Made by a program: the position numbers and the translations under genes | In this document: positions 22,932 through 36,361 of the stretch, one piece after another | How the letters are laid out: the number at the start of each line of letters is the position of its first letter | Numbering within the stretch: position 1 is the first letter of the stretch | Notes under the pieces: model-generated | Database searches by the model: none | What the model was told of the DNA's origin: nothing | What the model saw: only the letters and a program-made list of their open reading frames with translations | Source of the DNA: Rhabditoides inermis | Taxonomy: Eukaryota > Nematoda > Chromadorea > Rhabditida > Rhabditidae | NCBI GenBank assembly: GCA_963966185.1 | Contig: CAWZYM010000366.1 | Location: 103,501-167,500, forward strand | Direction of reading: 5' to 3' | DNA: 64,000 bases

Positions 22932-24501
22932 CTGCGAGACGCTGACCCTTGTAGATCGTGACTGGCCGAGAAGACTTGTTGACGACCCTGACAGGAACCG
23001 TGCGGCTATCCGTAGTCGTCACGAGTCCTTCCGGTATGCAGATATCCGTCTCATCTGGATCCGCCGACTCCGATCCGATCACGAACTGGGTTCCATTCTC
23101 GAAGAGATCCGGGATTTCTGCTTCTACAACGCTCTCCGTGAACGGGTCCAGGATGATCTCCTTGGTGGTGCGCACTGCGTAGCACGCCCACTCGGCATGT
23201 CCGTGTTCTCCTCGATGTAGGAACGGGACGATCTGTCCTCCGACGCGGATGAATCTCTTCTCAGCATTCACTCCAATCTCTCCAAACTTCTTCATCGCGT
23301 CCATCCCGATCAGTCCGAGCCCTGGGCAGTGAGCTTCCTCCGCAATCAGGACAGGAACGCGGGCGCTGCGTCCCGCCAGGGTGACTACCATATCGGCTTC
23401 TCCGGTGAACTTGAATCTGGATCCATTAGCCGTCACTCCAATGTCCGATGTCGGCCTCAGCTTCTCCGGTGTGGTTCCGACCTGCTCCGCTGCCGTTCCT
23501 CCCATGTAGGTTATGGAAGATTCACTGTCGAACAGGGCGACCACTGGTCGCGCATTGAAATGAGTGGCGACGAACGGCAGCTCTCCTTTGCCACGCGATC
23601 CAACCGCATGCACGTGGTGTACACATTCAGGCACGTAGTCGAACGCACAGCAGTCGTCCTCGTCGAACGGGGCAGACGGCACTGCTTGCATCTGGATCGC
23701 GTGCACTGGATACGGAGGTGGCTGCTGAGACGGTCGTAGAAGTCCACTTTGCTCGGTGGGTCCAAGCAGCATTCTCGCAATTCTCCTCGCGGCTGCAATC
23801 GTGCAGTAGATCACTCCTTCCACGACGGCGACGGCACGGCGACGGTAGACGGCGACAGACGGCACGGCGGCGGCAGACGGCAACAGACGGCACGGCGACG
23901 GCAGACGGCAAAGCGGCGATATACAGCACGGCGGCGGCAGACGGCACGGCGGCGATATACAGCACGGCGGCGATATACAGCACGGCGGCGGCAGACGGCA
24001 CGGCTGCGATATACAGCACGGCGGCGGCAGACGGCACGGCGGCGATATACAGCACGGCGGCGATATACAGCACGGCGGCGGCAGACGGCACGGCGGCGAT
24101 ATACAGCACGGCGGCGGCAGACGGCACGGCGGCGATATACAGCACGGCGGCGGCAGACGGCACGGCGGCGATATACACCACGGCGGCGATATACAGCACG
24201 GCGGCGGCAGACGGCACGGCGGCGATATACAGCACGGCGGCGGCAGACGGCACGGCGGCGATATACAGCACGGCGGCGGCAGACGGCACGGCGGCGATAT
24301 ACAGCACGGCGGCGGCAGACGGCACGGCGGCGATATACAGCACGGCGGCGATATACAGCACGGCGGCGACATACAGCACGGCGGCTGGTGACGGCACGGC
24401 TTCGGCTCCTCGTGACGTCTGGAGTGTCTGCGCAGCTTCTCGAAACAGCTGATCAGTCCGGCCGCGTCCGGGTGGTCAATCCGGAGTCGTTGTCCCTGCA
24501 A
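22846..24501 (-). pseudogene. Retroelement protease-region ORF (551 aa), copy 1
   Basis: The N-terminal part is a Cys/Pro repeat (CCISPPCRLPPP) produced by an 18-bp minisatellite (23825-24400). The C-terminal part is a retropepsin-like domain around residues 310-420: ARPVVALFDSESSITYMG in place of the usual D-[ST]-G, and GLGLIGMDAM as the second flap/strand signature. The Gly of the catalytic triad is Glu here, which suggests an inactive protease. No nucleocapsid zinc knuckle or capsid is seen, so most of gag is missing. The frame ends at a stop overlapping the reverse transcriptase frame. Confidence 0.7.
23825..24400. repeat. 18-bp minisatellite inside the retroelement, copy 1
   Basis: Two alternating 18-bp units, CACGGCGGCGATATACAG and CACGGCGGCGGCAGACGG, are repeated about 30 times in total, mostly as 36-bp pairs. 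Being a multiple of three, it is open in several frames on both strands. The equivalents in copies 2 and 3 (about 32011-32586 and 40199-40774) look identical. Confidence 0.9.
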
Positions 24502-24864
24502 TGAGGAACCGAGACACGCTCAAATTCCTCATGCGGGAGGAGACAGACCAAAATAATTTTTTTTTATTGCGGTATTTACTCGAACCTAAACATAGTTGTG
24601 ATCATCCATCTACTTTCGAGTTGGACGCGTATTATTGCCAAGAAGATCACATATTTCGCAATAGTGCACTGGACTGTTAGCGATTGTCCTCATCCTAGTT
24701 ATTTCCTTGTGACTTGCTGCATTCCCTCATCTATACACTCATATGACAGTGCGAGTTGATCTACTTGTCGATGCTTACAATGATTGTGTCGATATTGTAC
24801 TATGCTTGTATTGTATAGATTGTATATTCGCGTTTATCTCTTTGTAATCGCTTTGTTTGCTAGA

Positions 24865-27236
24865 ATGGCGGCGCGTCTTCGAGCGTCCGTCGACCTTCGA
24901 ATTCCAAGTCGAGACGCCCTCATGCACGCTATCATTATGGTGAATGGATTTACAGTTTTGTTATTTTTTGTTATTAGCTCGATTGCACTCTTCAAGACGC
25001 GGCTAGTCTGTGCGATGTTAGTTACTGTTCAGCTGCTAGCGTGCATATTTTCCCCATGAAATTTGTATATCTGTCAGTAATACTACACACACATTTATTT
25101 CGATATGCAATATTATTGATGGGTGATCTGGTAGCACAATCAATCCTATGATGGGTAATCGGGACTGCATGGCTGGAACAGTGCGGCGCGAGTCCTGACT
25201 GCTCGTGGTAGATGAAGCCTACGCTTTGTCACTTACTTCCTCATTTTTTCAGTTCAAGGCGGCGAACTCGCAGGTGTTTCTCTCGCTTCATAGCGACACG
25301 GCGCTCGCCTCACTACCCACCGCCGACGCTGTGCCATTCGTGCAGGTACTTACTCACTACCTCTCTCTCTTTCTCTCTCTCTCTCTCTCGCTCTCTCTCT
25401 CGCTCTCTCTATCACGCCCTGATATGATGTTTTTCTTCAGATTGTACATAGCCACGGTGGCGTCGTGGACTTTGTGAACAATGAAGACGGGCGAGGCAAT
25501 GCGCAGAGGTGGGTGGAGGATACGAGGGAAGGAAGGAGGTGACTGTGCACTGTTGTTTCAGTGGATCCGGTCAGCACCCGAACCCCCCGCTGAAGGCTGA
25601 GTCGGTCGAAGAGGAGAAAGAGGAGGAAGAGGTTGGTTTTGGTGTTGTTGTTGTTGTTGTTGTAGTTTGTAGTAGTTGCAACTTGCATGTTGTGTTGCAG
25701 GCTGCTCCGGACCAGCTGTTTCTGGACCTTTCTCGCGAACCCAAGCGCGAGCCTACAGTCGGTCAGCTGAGCGAGGTGAGAATATCTTGCTTCGTGAAAT
25801 TTCCGCAGTCTCTTGAAGTATTTTTTGTCACTCGATGATTGCATGTTCCAACGCTTTCAGGCGGCCGCTGCTGGCGAGCCTGAGTGCATCGAACTGTTCT
25901 CGGACGAGGAAGATGGAGGTGTGGACAAGGCGGACCTGGGAGAAGAGCCGGGAGAGAAGGAGGAGCAGAGAGCAGAGGAACGGGACGAGAAGACCACCCC
26001 GATCGCCATTCGGCAGCCGAGTCCCCCGTTCTTTCTCGACATGAAGCCGGCTGCTGCGATGGGGTGAGTGGGGTTTAGGGCGTGTTGTTGGATTGTCATG
26101 ATATTTGCGTGTAGGCCGCATTTGGGGCCGGGCGATCCGGCGAGAGATGAACAATCTCCCATGGCTGCTTCCGGCGGAGAGGTGGATGAGCAGATGCGTG
26201 ATGCGGAGCAGGAGGAGCAGGAGGAGGAGGGAGTGGAAAGGTGAGATTGTATTAGAGAGGGCGCGCAGCGCCCTCTCTTTTGGCTTAGGATAAGGCTCGC
26301 GCCAGAATTCTCAAGAAGCGATATCCAAAGGTCATATTATCAACAATGTGAACTTGTCTAAATCATGCTAGTTAGATTCGCACTGTTCCGTAGGCCAGAT
26401 CACTGGTCGACAGCATCTTTGTATCTCTTCTCTGAAAGAAGTTATGCGCGTTCCCGCGCGCGCACTAGGCGAAAGGCCAGCGTGTTTCGTGTCCTTTCTT
26501 CCCGTCACGACTTTTTCCAACTTGCACTTTGCGTGTAGTCCGCCCCGCCGCCGCCAGCATCTAATGCGCGCCGGGTTTACATTGTTTTGATCCCGCCAAC
26601 TATAACCAGGAGGAAGAGCGCAAAAGGCGCGATATCGACTGGTAGTGAGAAAATATGTTGGAAAAACTTTTTGTGAAACGTAACGGCGATCCGTGAATAC
26701 GTTGTGACGTGTGGTGCATGGGAGAAAGAAGAAAGAAAAGGGCAGATATGAGAGAGATAATGGCAGATATTGAGAGAGATGGGCAGAGAAAGATGGAGAG
26801 AGAATGACAAAGAGAGAGAGAATGACAAAGAGAGAGAGATGGAAAGAAAGAAAAAGAGAGAGATAGAAAGAAAGAAACATAGAGTGAGAGCTGAGCGAGA
26901 TAGAAGGAACAGAGGAAGGTAGGTAACAGAAGGAGATAGACAAATAAATTTGATATAATCCAGTCCAGATGATTAGTCATATGTAGTTCAGCACATATAG
27001 GAATTTCTTTGAAATTCAACAAAAGCACATATTTTTTTTTAAAAAAGTACTCGGCGTAAAGAGATGAACTTAGTTTCAACCCAATCCAGCAAAAGTACAT
27101 CTATAAAACGTTTACAAATTCTAACACAAACCTGCGCATACTGAAATGTTATGTTGTTGTTGCTAACAAGTTACCACAACGACATGAACAGAGAAGAATT
27201 CAGTAAAAAAACATAGGATAGAAGAGGGAAGAGGGA

Positions 27237-27267
<31 letters not shown>

Positions 27268-27656
27268 AGAGATGTGCAGGTTTGTGTTTGTATTTGTAAA
27301 CGTTTTATAAATGTACTTTTGCTGGATTGGGTTAAGACAAAGTTCATCTCTTTACGCCGAGTACTTTTTTAAGAAAATTTTTATTGTATTGTATTATATC
27401 GATGTTCTCTTGCAGTGCAATGCTGGCTGGGGAAGCCGCTGACTTCGGTGACACGATGGACTCGGGCAGAGACGCAGAGGAGGGAGAGGAGAGGGAGGAA
27501 GAGCCGGCACCGAAGCGACGTCGCTCGGCCCGAATCGCCACGAAGCGGGTGAGAACAGGCATACTGTAAGTGTTGCATGAATTATTATAGGTGTGCTACC
27601 GGACTGAGAATGCGAACGAGGTGGACGGTGGGGAGAGCGACAAAGAAGTGAACGAG
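24865..27656 (+). CDS. Gene X exons 1-9, tandem copy 2
   Basis: Same exons as copy 1: 24865-24939, 25253-25345, 25441-25508, 25562-25631, 25701-25775, 25861-26063, 26115-26240, 27416-27548, 27591-27656. The encoded residues are identical to copy 1. The upstream CCAAT/GC-box region is not part of the unit, so this copy has retroelement sequence upstream. Exon 1 could be skipped and exon 2 joined to exon 9 of copy 1 in phase. Confidence 0.7.
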
Positions 27657-28173
27657 GTGAGTTGCGCAGTGGTATCGATTGATTGATGGGTTTAGAAGAA
27701 GAATTACAGCGTTATAAAAAAACAAAACATAACATTGCGGTGCTCTATGGTGTAGCGGCGAGCTCTTTGCTACTCCGCAGTCCGCAAGTAGTACTAGCCC
27801 AAGCCACGGGTCAGCTTCACCACGTGGGAGTCGTAATATGGCTCCGCAGAAGTAGCCCTGGTCCCCATCGGAATAAAGGAAAGAATAGTACACATCTTTA
27901 TCCGGCCAGGGCAGCCACACAACTGGCGATGGGGGCGCGCTGGCCAGCCACGCCCCCTCGCTCTCTCATCCTAGATATGATCCTACGCGGGGGTTAGCGG
28001 AGGTGAGTATCGCATCCCCCCCTTCCGACAAGAAAGGCGCCCTCGGCTTTCAAACTACATAGAGTAAAAATACAAAATACACACAACATAGTACAAAAAC
28101 GAACTCATCAATATAAAATAACTCAAAAAAGCATCACGAATCATACAATTCATACAATGTATGTACACAATAA

Positions 28174-29432
28174 TCACTTCTTCTTCTTCGCCAGCCTGGC
28201 CGATCGGCGCACGAAGACTCTTCCTTCCGCGGCTCCCATCCCGGCTCCAGTATCTGCATTCGACGACGTCCTCGTCGCTTCTCCAGCAGCATCCGTCGCT
28301 CCCGGGGCGGTTCCGGCGGCGGCGTCGTCGTCCTCTTCGGCTTCTCCGGTGGCTGGCGACTGCTGCTTCTCCTGCGCAGCTCGCGTCTTCTGTCGTACGG
28401 CAACGGGCTCCCTCTTGGTGCGGTCCTTGTGCACCTCGACGAGCTTGCCATTCATTCGAACAGTGACGTTGTGCTGGCTCGTCTTGGTCACTTCGAATGG
28501 ACCTCTCCACGAGTCGACAAACTTGTGCCGTTTGAACTCCGCGCGTAGACGCGATCTCCTACGCAAGTGTCGCTCTCCCGGATGGGGTTACTTCTGTCGT
28601 AAATCTCCTTGGCTGTCTTCACCGCTTCAGCGGTTGCTGTCGTTGCTTCAGTCCACACCTTCTCCTGAATCCGCTTCAGCTGCGAGACGTACTCGTCGAC
28701 GCTCTCGTGTGCTCGAACCACGACGGCTCCACTCTTGAGCATGGCGGGAGTTTGAGGCTCCCTTCCATACATCACTTGGAACGGCGAGTGTCCGGTAGCC
28801 GTGTGCGTGGTGGCATTGTAGCTCATCACGACGTGCGGAATGAAGCGGTCCCAGTCGTTCCCGGCGTCGCTGGCGTACTGCCTCAACATCTCCCCGATAG
28901 TCTTGTTGAACCTCTCGGCGATGCTGTTGGCCTTCTGGTTATACGCTGTCGTCGTGTTGTGCTTCACTCCAAGCTGGCACATGGACGAGACGAACTTGGT
29001 CGAAGTGAAATTCGCTCCACGGTCGCTGACGAGAGTCTCCGGGAACCCTAGTACAGTGAAGACGCGGTCGATGAGCACGTTGATAACGTTCTCAGTCTTC
29101 TGGTCGGCAATCGGTACGGCTGTGGCCCATCTCGAGAAGGCGTCGACGGCAACGAGGATGAACCGGTGACCCTCTCGAGTGACCTGTAGCGGGCCGATGA
29201 CGTCGACATGTAGGCGATGCATCACACGGGCAGCCAGCGGGAACTCTCCGAGTGGCTCCTTCCCGATGAATGCCGCCACCGTCTTCTTCCTTCTGCAGGG
29301 CTCGCACTCGTCACACACTTTCTTCACTTGTACTCCCATCGCATTCCAGACGAACTTCTTGGCGATGGTGGACTTGAGACGCTCTACTCCAGCGTGCGCT
29401 GTCCCCAGCTTACTGTTGTGGAAGTGCTTGAT
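28174..29432 (-). pseudogene. Retroelement integrase, frameshifted, copy 2
   Basis: Same DDE core and same two frameshifts (near 28556 and 29436) as copy 1. Confidence 0.85.
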
Positions 29433-31117
29433 GAGGAGGGCGCACTATCGTGGTCAGTGGCGAGGTGCTCGGCAGGTATACTGGTGGAGTCTCATACTCC
29501 ATCTTCGGCTTCTGCATCAGTAATCCGTCGAGCACGATGAACTGTGTATCTCTCCTAGATATCTTCCTCAACATGTCCTTCTTGTCGACCGGCCTCACTC
29601 CGTGCAGTAAGTAGTCGATCATTGCCTTGCAGAACGGGTCCTCTCGCTGCTCCTTGCTGATGTCCTCCTTGCTGGGCAGCATCTCCGATGATAGCTCCGT
29701 CGAGTTCACTCCGTGCACCTCTGCCGGTGGGAACCGTGAGAGGGCGTCGCAGAGTGGGTTCTCCTTTCCGGGGCGGTAGATGATCTTGGGCGAGTACGCC
29801 ATGATAGCCAACTGGTATTTAGCCAGCCGACCGGTGACGTCTCGGCGTGTCATCATGGCTCGCAGGGGCGAGTGGTCGGTGATGACCGTGATGTCGGCAT
29901 TGTAGACGTAGGTGTGGAATCTCTGGAGCGCGAACGTCACTCCGAGCGCCTCCAGCTCGATAGCCGCGTAACGCGTCTCCGCCGGCACAAGCCTCCTGCT
30001 TGCGTAGGCGATCGGCTGTCGTCCATCCTCCGTGTCTTGCATCAGCACGGCTGCGACAGCGACTGACGACGCGTCTGTCTCGATGTAGTACGGCTGTCCA
30101 ATCCGAGGAGCGATGAGAACCGGCGCCTCTGTGAGCGCATTCTTCAGTTCCTCGAACGCCTTCTGCTGCTCATCCTTCCACGCAAATTTCACTCCTTCGG
30201 CTGTCAACTGTGTCAGTGGGTGCGCCTTGTGTGCGAAGTTCTGGACGAATCGCCGCAGGTAGCTGCACAATCCAAGAAAACTCCTCAGTTTGCGGACGTT
30301 GGTCGGGCGCGGGAACTTGCGAACTGCCTCCACCTTGGACGGATCAGCCTCGATGCCCTTTTCCGAGATGACGAATCCCAGGAATGTCGTTTTCTGGAGG
30401 GCAATTCCGCACTTGGACATCTTGAGACGTAGTCCGGCTCGCTTCATGGCCCGCAGAAATTCCTCGACATCGCGCAGGTGCTCCTCAAGAGTAGATGACG
30501 CAATGACCACATCATCGATGTATATGTGGACTTTCGACTTCATCCCTCGGCGCACCGTCTCCAATATCGTCCACGGCGTCGTCGACGCGCGGCATCGAAT
30601 ACGCCGTCTTCTCGGTGATGGCGTTCAGCGCGCGGTAGTCCTGGACGATCCGGTGCGTTCCGTCCTTCTTCTTGACGAGCAGTATAGGTGACGAGAACGG
30701 CGAGTCGCTCGGTGCGATGATGCCGTTGTGCAGCATCTCGTCCAACTGCCTCTGCACCTCCTGACGCAGCTCTCCGGGTATCCTTGAAAGGCGCCCTCGG
30801 ACCGGCTTGGCTCCCTCCACGAGATGAATCTCGTGCTCGATAGGACCATTGTAGACTCCGATAGGCGATCCTTTCCACGCGAACGCCTCCTTGTGCTTCC
30901 TTAGAATCTTCTCGATCCTTTTCCTTGTAGATCGGTTCACTCCTGACTTGTTCAGGCACTCCTCGAGATCAGCCTCGAAATCCGGCTGGTGCTCCGTGAG
31001 GTAATCGGCTGGCGGGTCGTAGACGGCCTCCTTAGGTGTGTAATCCGTCCATGGCGCCTCCTTGTCCACCGTCCTCAGGTGTCTCCGTCTCCTCAATGTA
31101 GTCAACGAGGCTGGCAT
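29410..31117 (-). pseudogene. Retroelement reverse transcriptase/RNase H, internally deleted, copy 2
   Basis: Frames 31117-30512 and 30564-29410 repeat copy 1, with the same missing block near 30562. Confidence 0.85.
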
Positions 31118-32687
31118 CTGCGAGACGCTGACCCTTGTAGATCGTGACTGGCCGAGAAGACTTGTTGACGACCCTGACAGGAACCGTGCGGCTATCCGTA
31201 GTCGTCACGAGTCCTTCCGGTATGCAGATATCCGTCTCATCTGGATCCGCCGACTCCGATCCGATCACGAACTGGGTTCCATTCTCGAAGAGATCCGGGA
31301 TTTCTGCTTCTACAACGCTCTCCGTGAACGGGTCCAGGATGATCTCCTTGGTGGTGCGCACTGCGTAGCACGCCCACTCGGCATGTCCGTGTTCTCCTCG
31401 ATGTAGGAACGGGACGATCTGTCCTCCGACGCGGATGAATCTCTTCTCAGCATTCACTCCAATCTCTCCAAACTTCTTCATCGCGTCCATCCCGATCAGT
31501 CCGAGCCCTGGGCAGTGAGCTTCCTCCGCAATCAGGACAGGAACGCGGGCGCTGCGTCCCGCCAGGGTGACTACCATATCGGCTTCTCCGGTGAACTTGA
31601 ATCTGGATCCATTAGCCGTCACTCCAATGTCCGATGTCGGCCTCAGCTTCTCCGGTGTGGTTCCGACCTGCTCCGCTGCCGTTCCTCCCATGTAGGTTAT
31701 GGAAGATTCACTGTCGAACAGGGCGACCACTGGTCGCGCATTGAAATGAGTGGCGACGAACGGCAGCTCTCCTTTGCCACGCGATCCAACCGCATGCACG
31801 TGGTGTACACATTCAGGCACGTAGTCGAACGCACAGCAGTCGTCCTCGTCGAACGGGGCAGACGGCACTGCTTGCATCTGGATCGCGTGCACTGGATACG
31901 GAGGTGGCTGCTGAGACGGTCGTAGAAGTCCACTTTGCTCGGTGGGTCCAAGCAGCATTCTCGCAATTCTCCTCGCGGCTGCAATCGTGCAGTAGATCAC
32001 TCCTTCCACGACGGCGACGGCACGGCGACGGTAGACGGCGACAGACGGCACGGCGGCGGCAGACGGCAACAGACGGCACGGCGACGGCAGACGGCAAAGC
32101 GGCGATATACAGCACGGCGGCGGCAGACGGCACGGCGGCGATATACAGCACGGCGGCGATATACAGCACGGCGGCGGCAGACGGCACGGCTGCGATATAC
32201 AGCACGGCGGCGGCAGACGGCACGGCGGCGATATACAGCACGGCGGCGATATACAGCACGGCGGCGGCAGACGGCACGGCGGCGATATACAGCACGGCGG
32301 CGGCAGACGGCACGGCGGCGATATACAGCACGGCGGCGGCAGACGGCACGGCGGCGATATACACCACGGCGGCGATATACAGCACGGCGGCGGCAGACGG
32401 CACGGCGGCGATATACAGCACGGCGGCGGCAGACGGCACGGCGGCGATATACAGCACGGCGGCGGCAGACGGCACGGCGGCGATATACAGCACGGCGGCG
32501 GCAGACGGCACGGCGGCGATATACAGCACGGCGGCGATATACAGCACGGCGGCGACATACAGCACGGCGGCTGGTGACGGCACGGCTTCGGCTCCTCGTG
32601 ACGTCTGGAGTGTCTGCGCAGCTTCTCGAAACAGCTGATCAGTCCGGCCGCGTCCGGGTGGTCAATCCGGAGTCGTTGTCCCTGCAA
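31032..32687 (-). pseudogene. Retroelement protease-region ORF, copy 2
   Basis: Same 551 residues as in copy 1, including the Cys/Pro repeat and the D-S-E change in the protease motif. Confidence 0.7.
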
Positions 32688-33050
32688 TGAGGAACCGAGA
32701 CACGCTCAAATTCCTCATGCGGGAGGAGACAGACCAAAATAATTTTTTTTTATTGCGGTATTTACTCGAACCTAAACATAGTTGTGATCATCCATCTACT
32801 TTCGAGTTGGACGCGTATTATTGCCAAGAAGATCACATATTTCGCAATAGTGCACTGGACTGTTAGCGATTGTCCTCATCCTAGTTATTTCCTTGTGACT
32901 TGCTGCATTCCCTCATCTATACACTCATATGACAGTGCGAGTTGATCTACTTGTCGATGCTTACAATGATTGTGTCGATATTGTACTATGCTTGTATTGT
33001 ATAGATTGTATATTCGCGTTTATCTCTTTGTAATCGCTTTGTTTGCTAGA

Positions 33051-35419
33051 ATGGCGGCGCGTCTTCGAGCGTCCGTCGACCTTCGAATTCCAAGTCGAGA
33101 CGCCCTCATGCACGCTATCATTATGGTGAATGGATTTACAGTTTTGTTATTTTTTGTTATTAGCTCGATTGCACTCTTCAAGACGCGGCTAGTCTGTGCG
33201 ATGTTAGTTACTGTTCAGCTGCTAGCGTGCATATTTTCCCCATGAAATTTGTATATCTGTCAGTAATACTACACACACATTTATTTCGATATGCAATATT
33301 ATTGATGGGTGATCTGGTAGCACAATCAATCCTATGATGGGTAATCGGGACTGCATGGCTGGAACAGTGCGGCGCGAGTCCTGACTGCTCGTGGTAGATG
33401 AAGCCTACGCTTTGTCACTTACTTCCTCATTTTTTCAGTTCAAGGCGGCGAACTCGCAGGTGTTTCTCTCGCTTCATAGCGACACGGCGCTCGCCTCACT
33501 ACCCACCGCCGACGCTGTGCCATTCGTGCAGGTACTTACTCACTACCTCTCTCTCTTTCTCTCTCTCTCTCTCTCGCTCTCTCTCTCGCTCTCTCTATCA
33601 CGCCCTGATATGATGTTTTTCTTCAGATTGTACATAGCCACGGTGGCGTCGTGGACTTTGTGAACAATGAAGACGGGCGAGGCAATGCGCAGAGGTGGGT
33701 GGAGGATACGAGGGAAGGAAGGAGGTGACTGTGCACTGTTGTTTCAGTGGATCCGGTCAGCACCCGAACCCCCCGCTGAAGGCTGAGTCGGTCGAAGAGG
33801 AGAAAGAGGAGGAAGAGGTTGGTTTTGGTGTTGTTGTTGTTGTTGTTGTAGTTTGTAGTAGTTGCAACTTGCATGTTGTGTTGCAGGCTGCTCCGGACCA
33901 GCTGTTTCTGGACCTTTCTCGCGAACCCAAGCGCGAGCCTACAGTCGGTCAGCTGAGCGAGGTGAGAATATCTTGCTTCGTGAAATTTCCGCAGTCTCTT
34001 GAAGTATTTTTTGTCACTCGATGATTGCATGTTCCAACGCTTTCAGGCGGCCGCTGCTGGCGAGCCTGAGTGCATCGAACTGTTCTCGGACGAGGAAGAT
34101 GGAGGTGTGGACAAGGCGGACCTGGGAGAAGAGCCGGGAGAGAAGGAGGAGCAGAGAGCAGAGGAACGGGACGAGAAGACCACCCCGATCGCCATTCGGC
34201 AGCCGAGTCCCCCGTTCTTTCTCGACATGAAGCCGGCTGCTGCGATGGGGTGAGTGGGGTTTAGGGCGTGTTGTTGGATTGTCATGATATTTGCGTGTAG
34301 GCCGCATTTGGGGCCGGGCGATCCGGCGAGAGATGAACAATCTCCCATGGCTGCTTCCGGCGGAGAGGTGGATGAGCAGATGCGTGATGCGGAGCAGGAG
34401 GAGCAGGAGGAGGAGGGAGTGGAAAGGTGAGATTGTATTAGAGAGGGCGCGCAGCGCCCTCTCTTTTGGCTTAGGATAAGGCTCGCGCCAGAATTCTCAA
34501 GAAGCGATATCCAAAGGTCATATTATCAACAATGTGAACTTGTCTAAATCATGCTAGTTAGATTCGCACTGTTCCGTAGGCCAGATCACTGGTCGACAGC
34601 ATCTTTGTATCTCTTCTCTGAAAGAAGTTATGCGCGTTCCCGCGCGCGCACTAGGCGAAAGGCCAGCGTGTTTCGTGTCCTTTCTTCCCGTCACGACTTT
34701 TTCCAACTTGCACTTTGCGTGTAGTCCGCCCCGCCGCCGCCAGCATCTAATGCGCGCCGGGTTTACATTGTTTTGATCCCGCCAACTATAACCAGGAGGA
34801 AGAGCGCAAAAGGCGCGATATCGACTGGTAGTGAGAAAATATGTTGGAAAAACTTTTTGTGAAACGTAACGGCGATCCGTGAATACGTTGTGACGTGTGG
34901 TGCATGGGAGAAAGAAGAAAGAAAAGGGCAGATATGAGAGAGATAATGGCAGATATTGAGAGAGATGGGCAGAGAAAGATGGAGAGAGAATGACAAAGAG
35001 AGAGAGAATGACAAAGAGAGAGAGATGGAAAGAAAGAAAAAGAGAGAGATAGAAAGAAAGAAACATAGAGTGAGAGCTGAGCGAGATAGAAGGAACAGAG
35101 GAAGGTAGGTAACAGAAGGAGATAGACAAATAAATTTGATATAATCCAGTCCAGATGATTAGTCATATGTAGTTCAGCACATATAGGAATTTCTTTGAAA
35201 TTCAACAAAAGCACATATTTTTTTTTAAAAAAGTACTCGGCGTAAAGAGATGAACTTAGTTTCAACCCAATCCAGCAAAAGTACATCTATAAAACGTTTA
35301 CAAATTCTAACACAAACCTGCGCATACTGAAATGTTATGTTGTTGTTGCTAACAAGTTACCACAACGACATGAACAGAGAAGAATTCAGTAAAAAAACAT
35401 AGGATAGAAGAGGGAAGAG

Positions 35420-35455
<36 letters not shown>

Positions 35456-35844
35456 AGAGATGTGCAGGTTTGTGTTTGTATTTGTAAACGTTTTATAAAT
35501 GTACTTTTGCTGGATTGGGTTAAGACAAAGTTCATCTCTTTACGCCGAGTACTTTTTTAAGAAAATTTTTATTGTATTGTATTATATCGATGTTCTCTTG
35601 CAGTGCAATGCTGGCTGGGGAAGCCGCTGACTTCGGTGACACGATGGACTCGGGCAGAGACGCAGAGGAGGGAGAGGAGAGGGAGGAAGAGCCGGCACCG
35701 AAGCGACGTCGCTCGGCCCGAATCGCCACGAAGCGGGTGAGAACAGGCATACTGTAAGTGTTGCATGAATTATTATAGGTGTGCTACCGGACTGAGAATG
35801 CGAACGAGGTGGACGGTGGGGAGAGCGACAAAGAAGTGAACGAG
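33051..35844 (+). CDS. Gene X exons 1-9, tandem copy 3 (adjacent to exons 10-19)
   Basis: Exons: 33051-33125, 33439-33531, 33627-33694, 33748-33817, 33887-33961, 34047-34249, 34301-34426, 35604-35736, 35779-35844. This is the copy directly followed by the 3' half of the gene, so the simplest complete model is copy 3 plus exons 10-19 (928 aa). Exon 9 ends in phase 0 at GTGAGT and joins exon 10 (41187) in frame, across a 5.3-kb intron holding the third retroelement copy. Confidence 0.8.
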
Positions 35845-36361
35845 GTGAGTTGCGCAGTGGTATCGATTGATTGATGGGTTTAGAAGAAGAATTACAGCGT
35901 TATAAAAAAACAAAACATAACATTGCGGTGCTCTATGGTGTAGCGGCGAGCTCTTTGCTACTCCGCAGTCCGCAAGTAGTACTAGCCCAAGCCACGGGTC
36001 AGCTTCACCACGTGGGAGTCGTAATATGGCTCCGCAGAAGTAGCCCTGGTCCCCATCGGAATAAAGGAAAGAATAGTACACATCTTTATCCGGCCAGGGC
36101 AGCCACACAACTGGCGATGGGGGCGCGCTGGCCAGCCACGCCCCCTCGCTCTCTCATCCTAGATATGATCCTACGCGGGGGTTAGCGGAGGTGAGTATCG
36201 CATCCCCCCCTTCCGACAAGAAAGGCGCCCTCGGCTTTCAAACTACATAGAGTAAAAATACAAAATACACACAACATAGTACAAAAACGAACTCATCAAT
36301 ATAAAATAACTCAAAAAAGCATCACGAATCATACAATTCATACAATGTATGTACACAATAA

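Larger units (their letters stand above)
19475..24557 (-). mobile_element. Decayed Ty3/gypsy-like retroelement, tandem copy 1
   Basis: On the minus strand the order is protease, reverse transcriptase, RNase H, integrase, which is the Ty3/gypsy order. Downstream of the integrase a polypurine tract (minus-strand GGAAGGGGGGG, 19830-19840) is followed by ATGCGAT, so a 3' LTR may begin near 19828. No matching 5' LTR is present: the unit ends about 56 bp beyond the first reading frame. Reading frames are broken at three places and the reverse transcriptase has lost an internal block. It lies in intron 9 of gene X, antisense to it. Confidence 0.85.
27661..32743 (-). mobile_element. Decayed Ty3/gypsy-like retroelement, tandem copy 2
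   Basis: Identical arrangement and identical lesions to copy 1. The polypurine tract is at 28016-28026. Confidence 0.85.

Noticed and set aside
23718..24504. Plus-strand frames of about 250 aa with Thr/Ala/Ile/Tyr or Arg/Thr repeats
   Set aside because: Products of the 18-bp minisatellite, open because its length is a multiple of three; the minus frame links to the protease domain.
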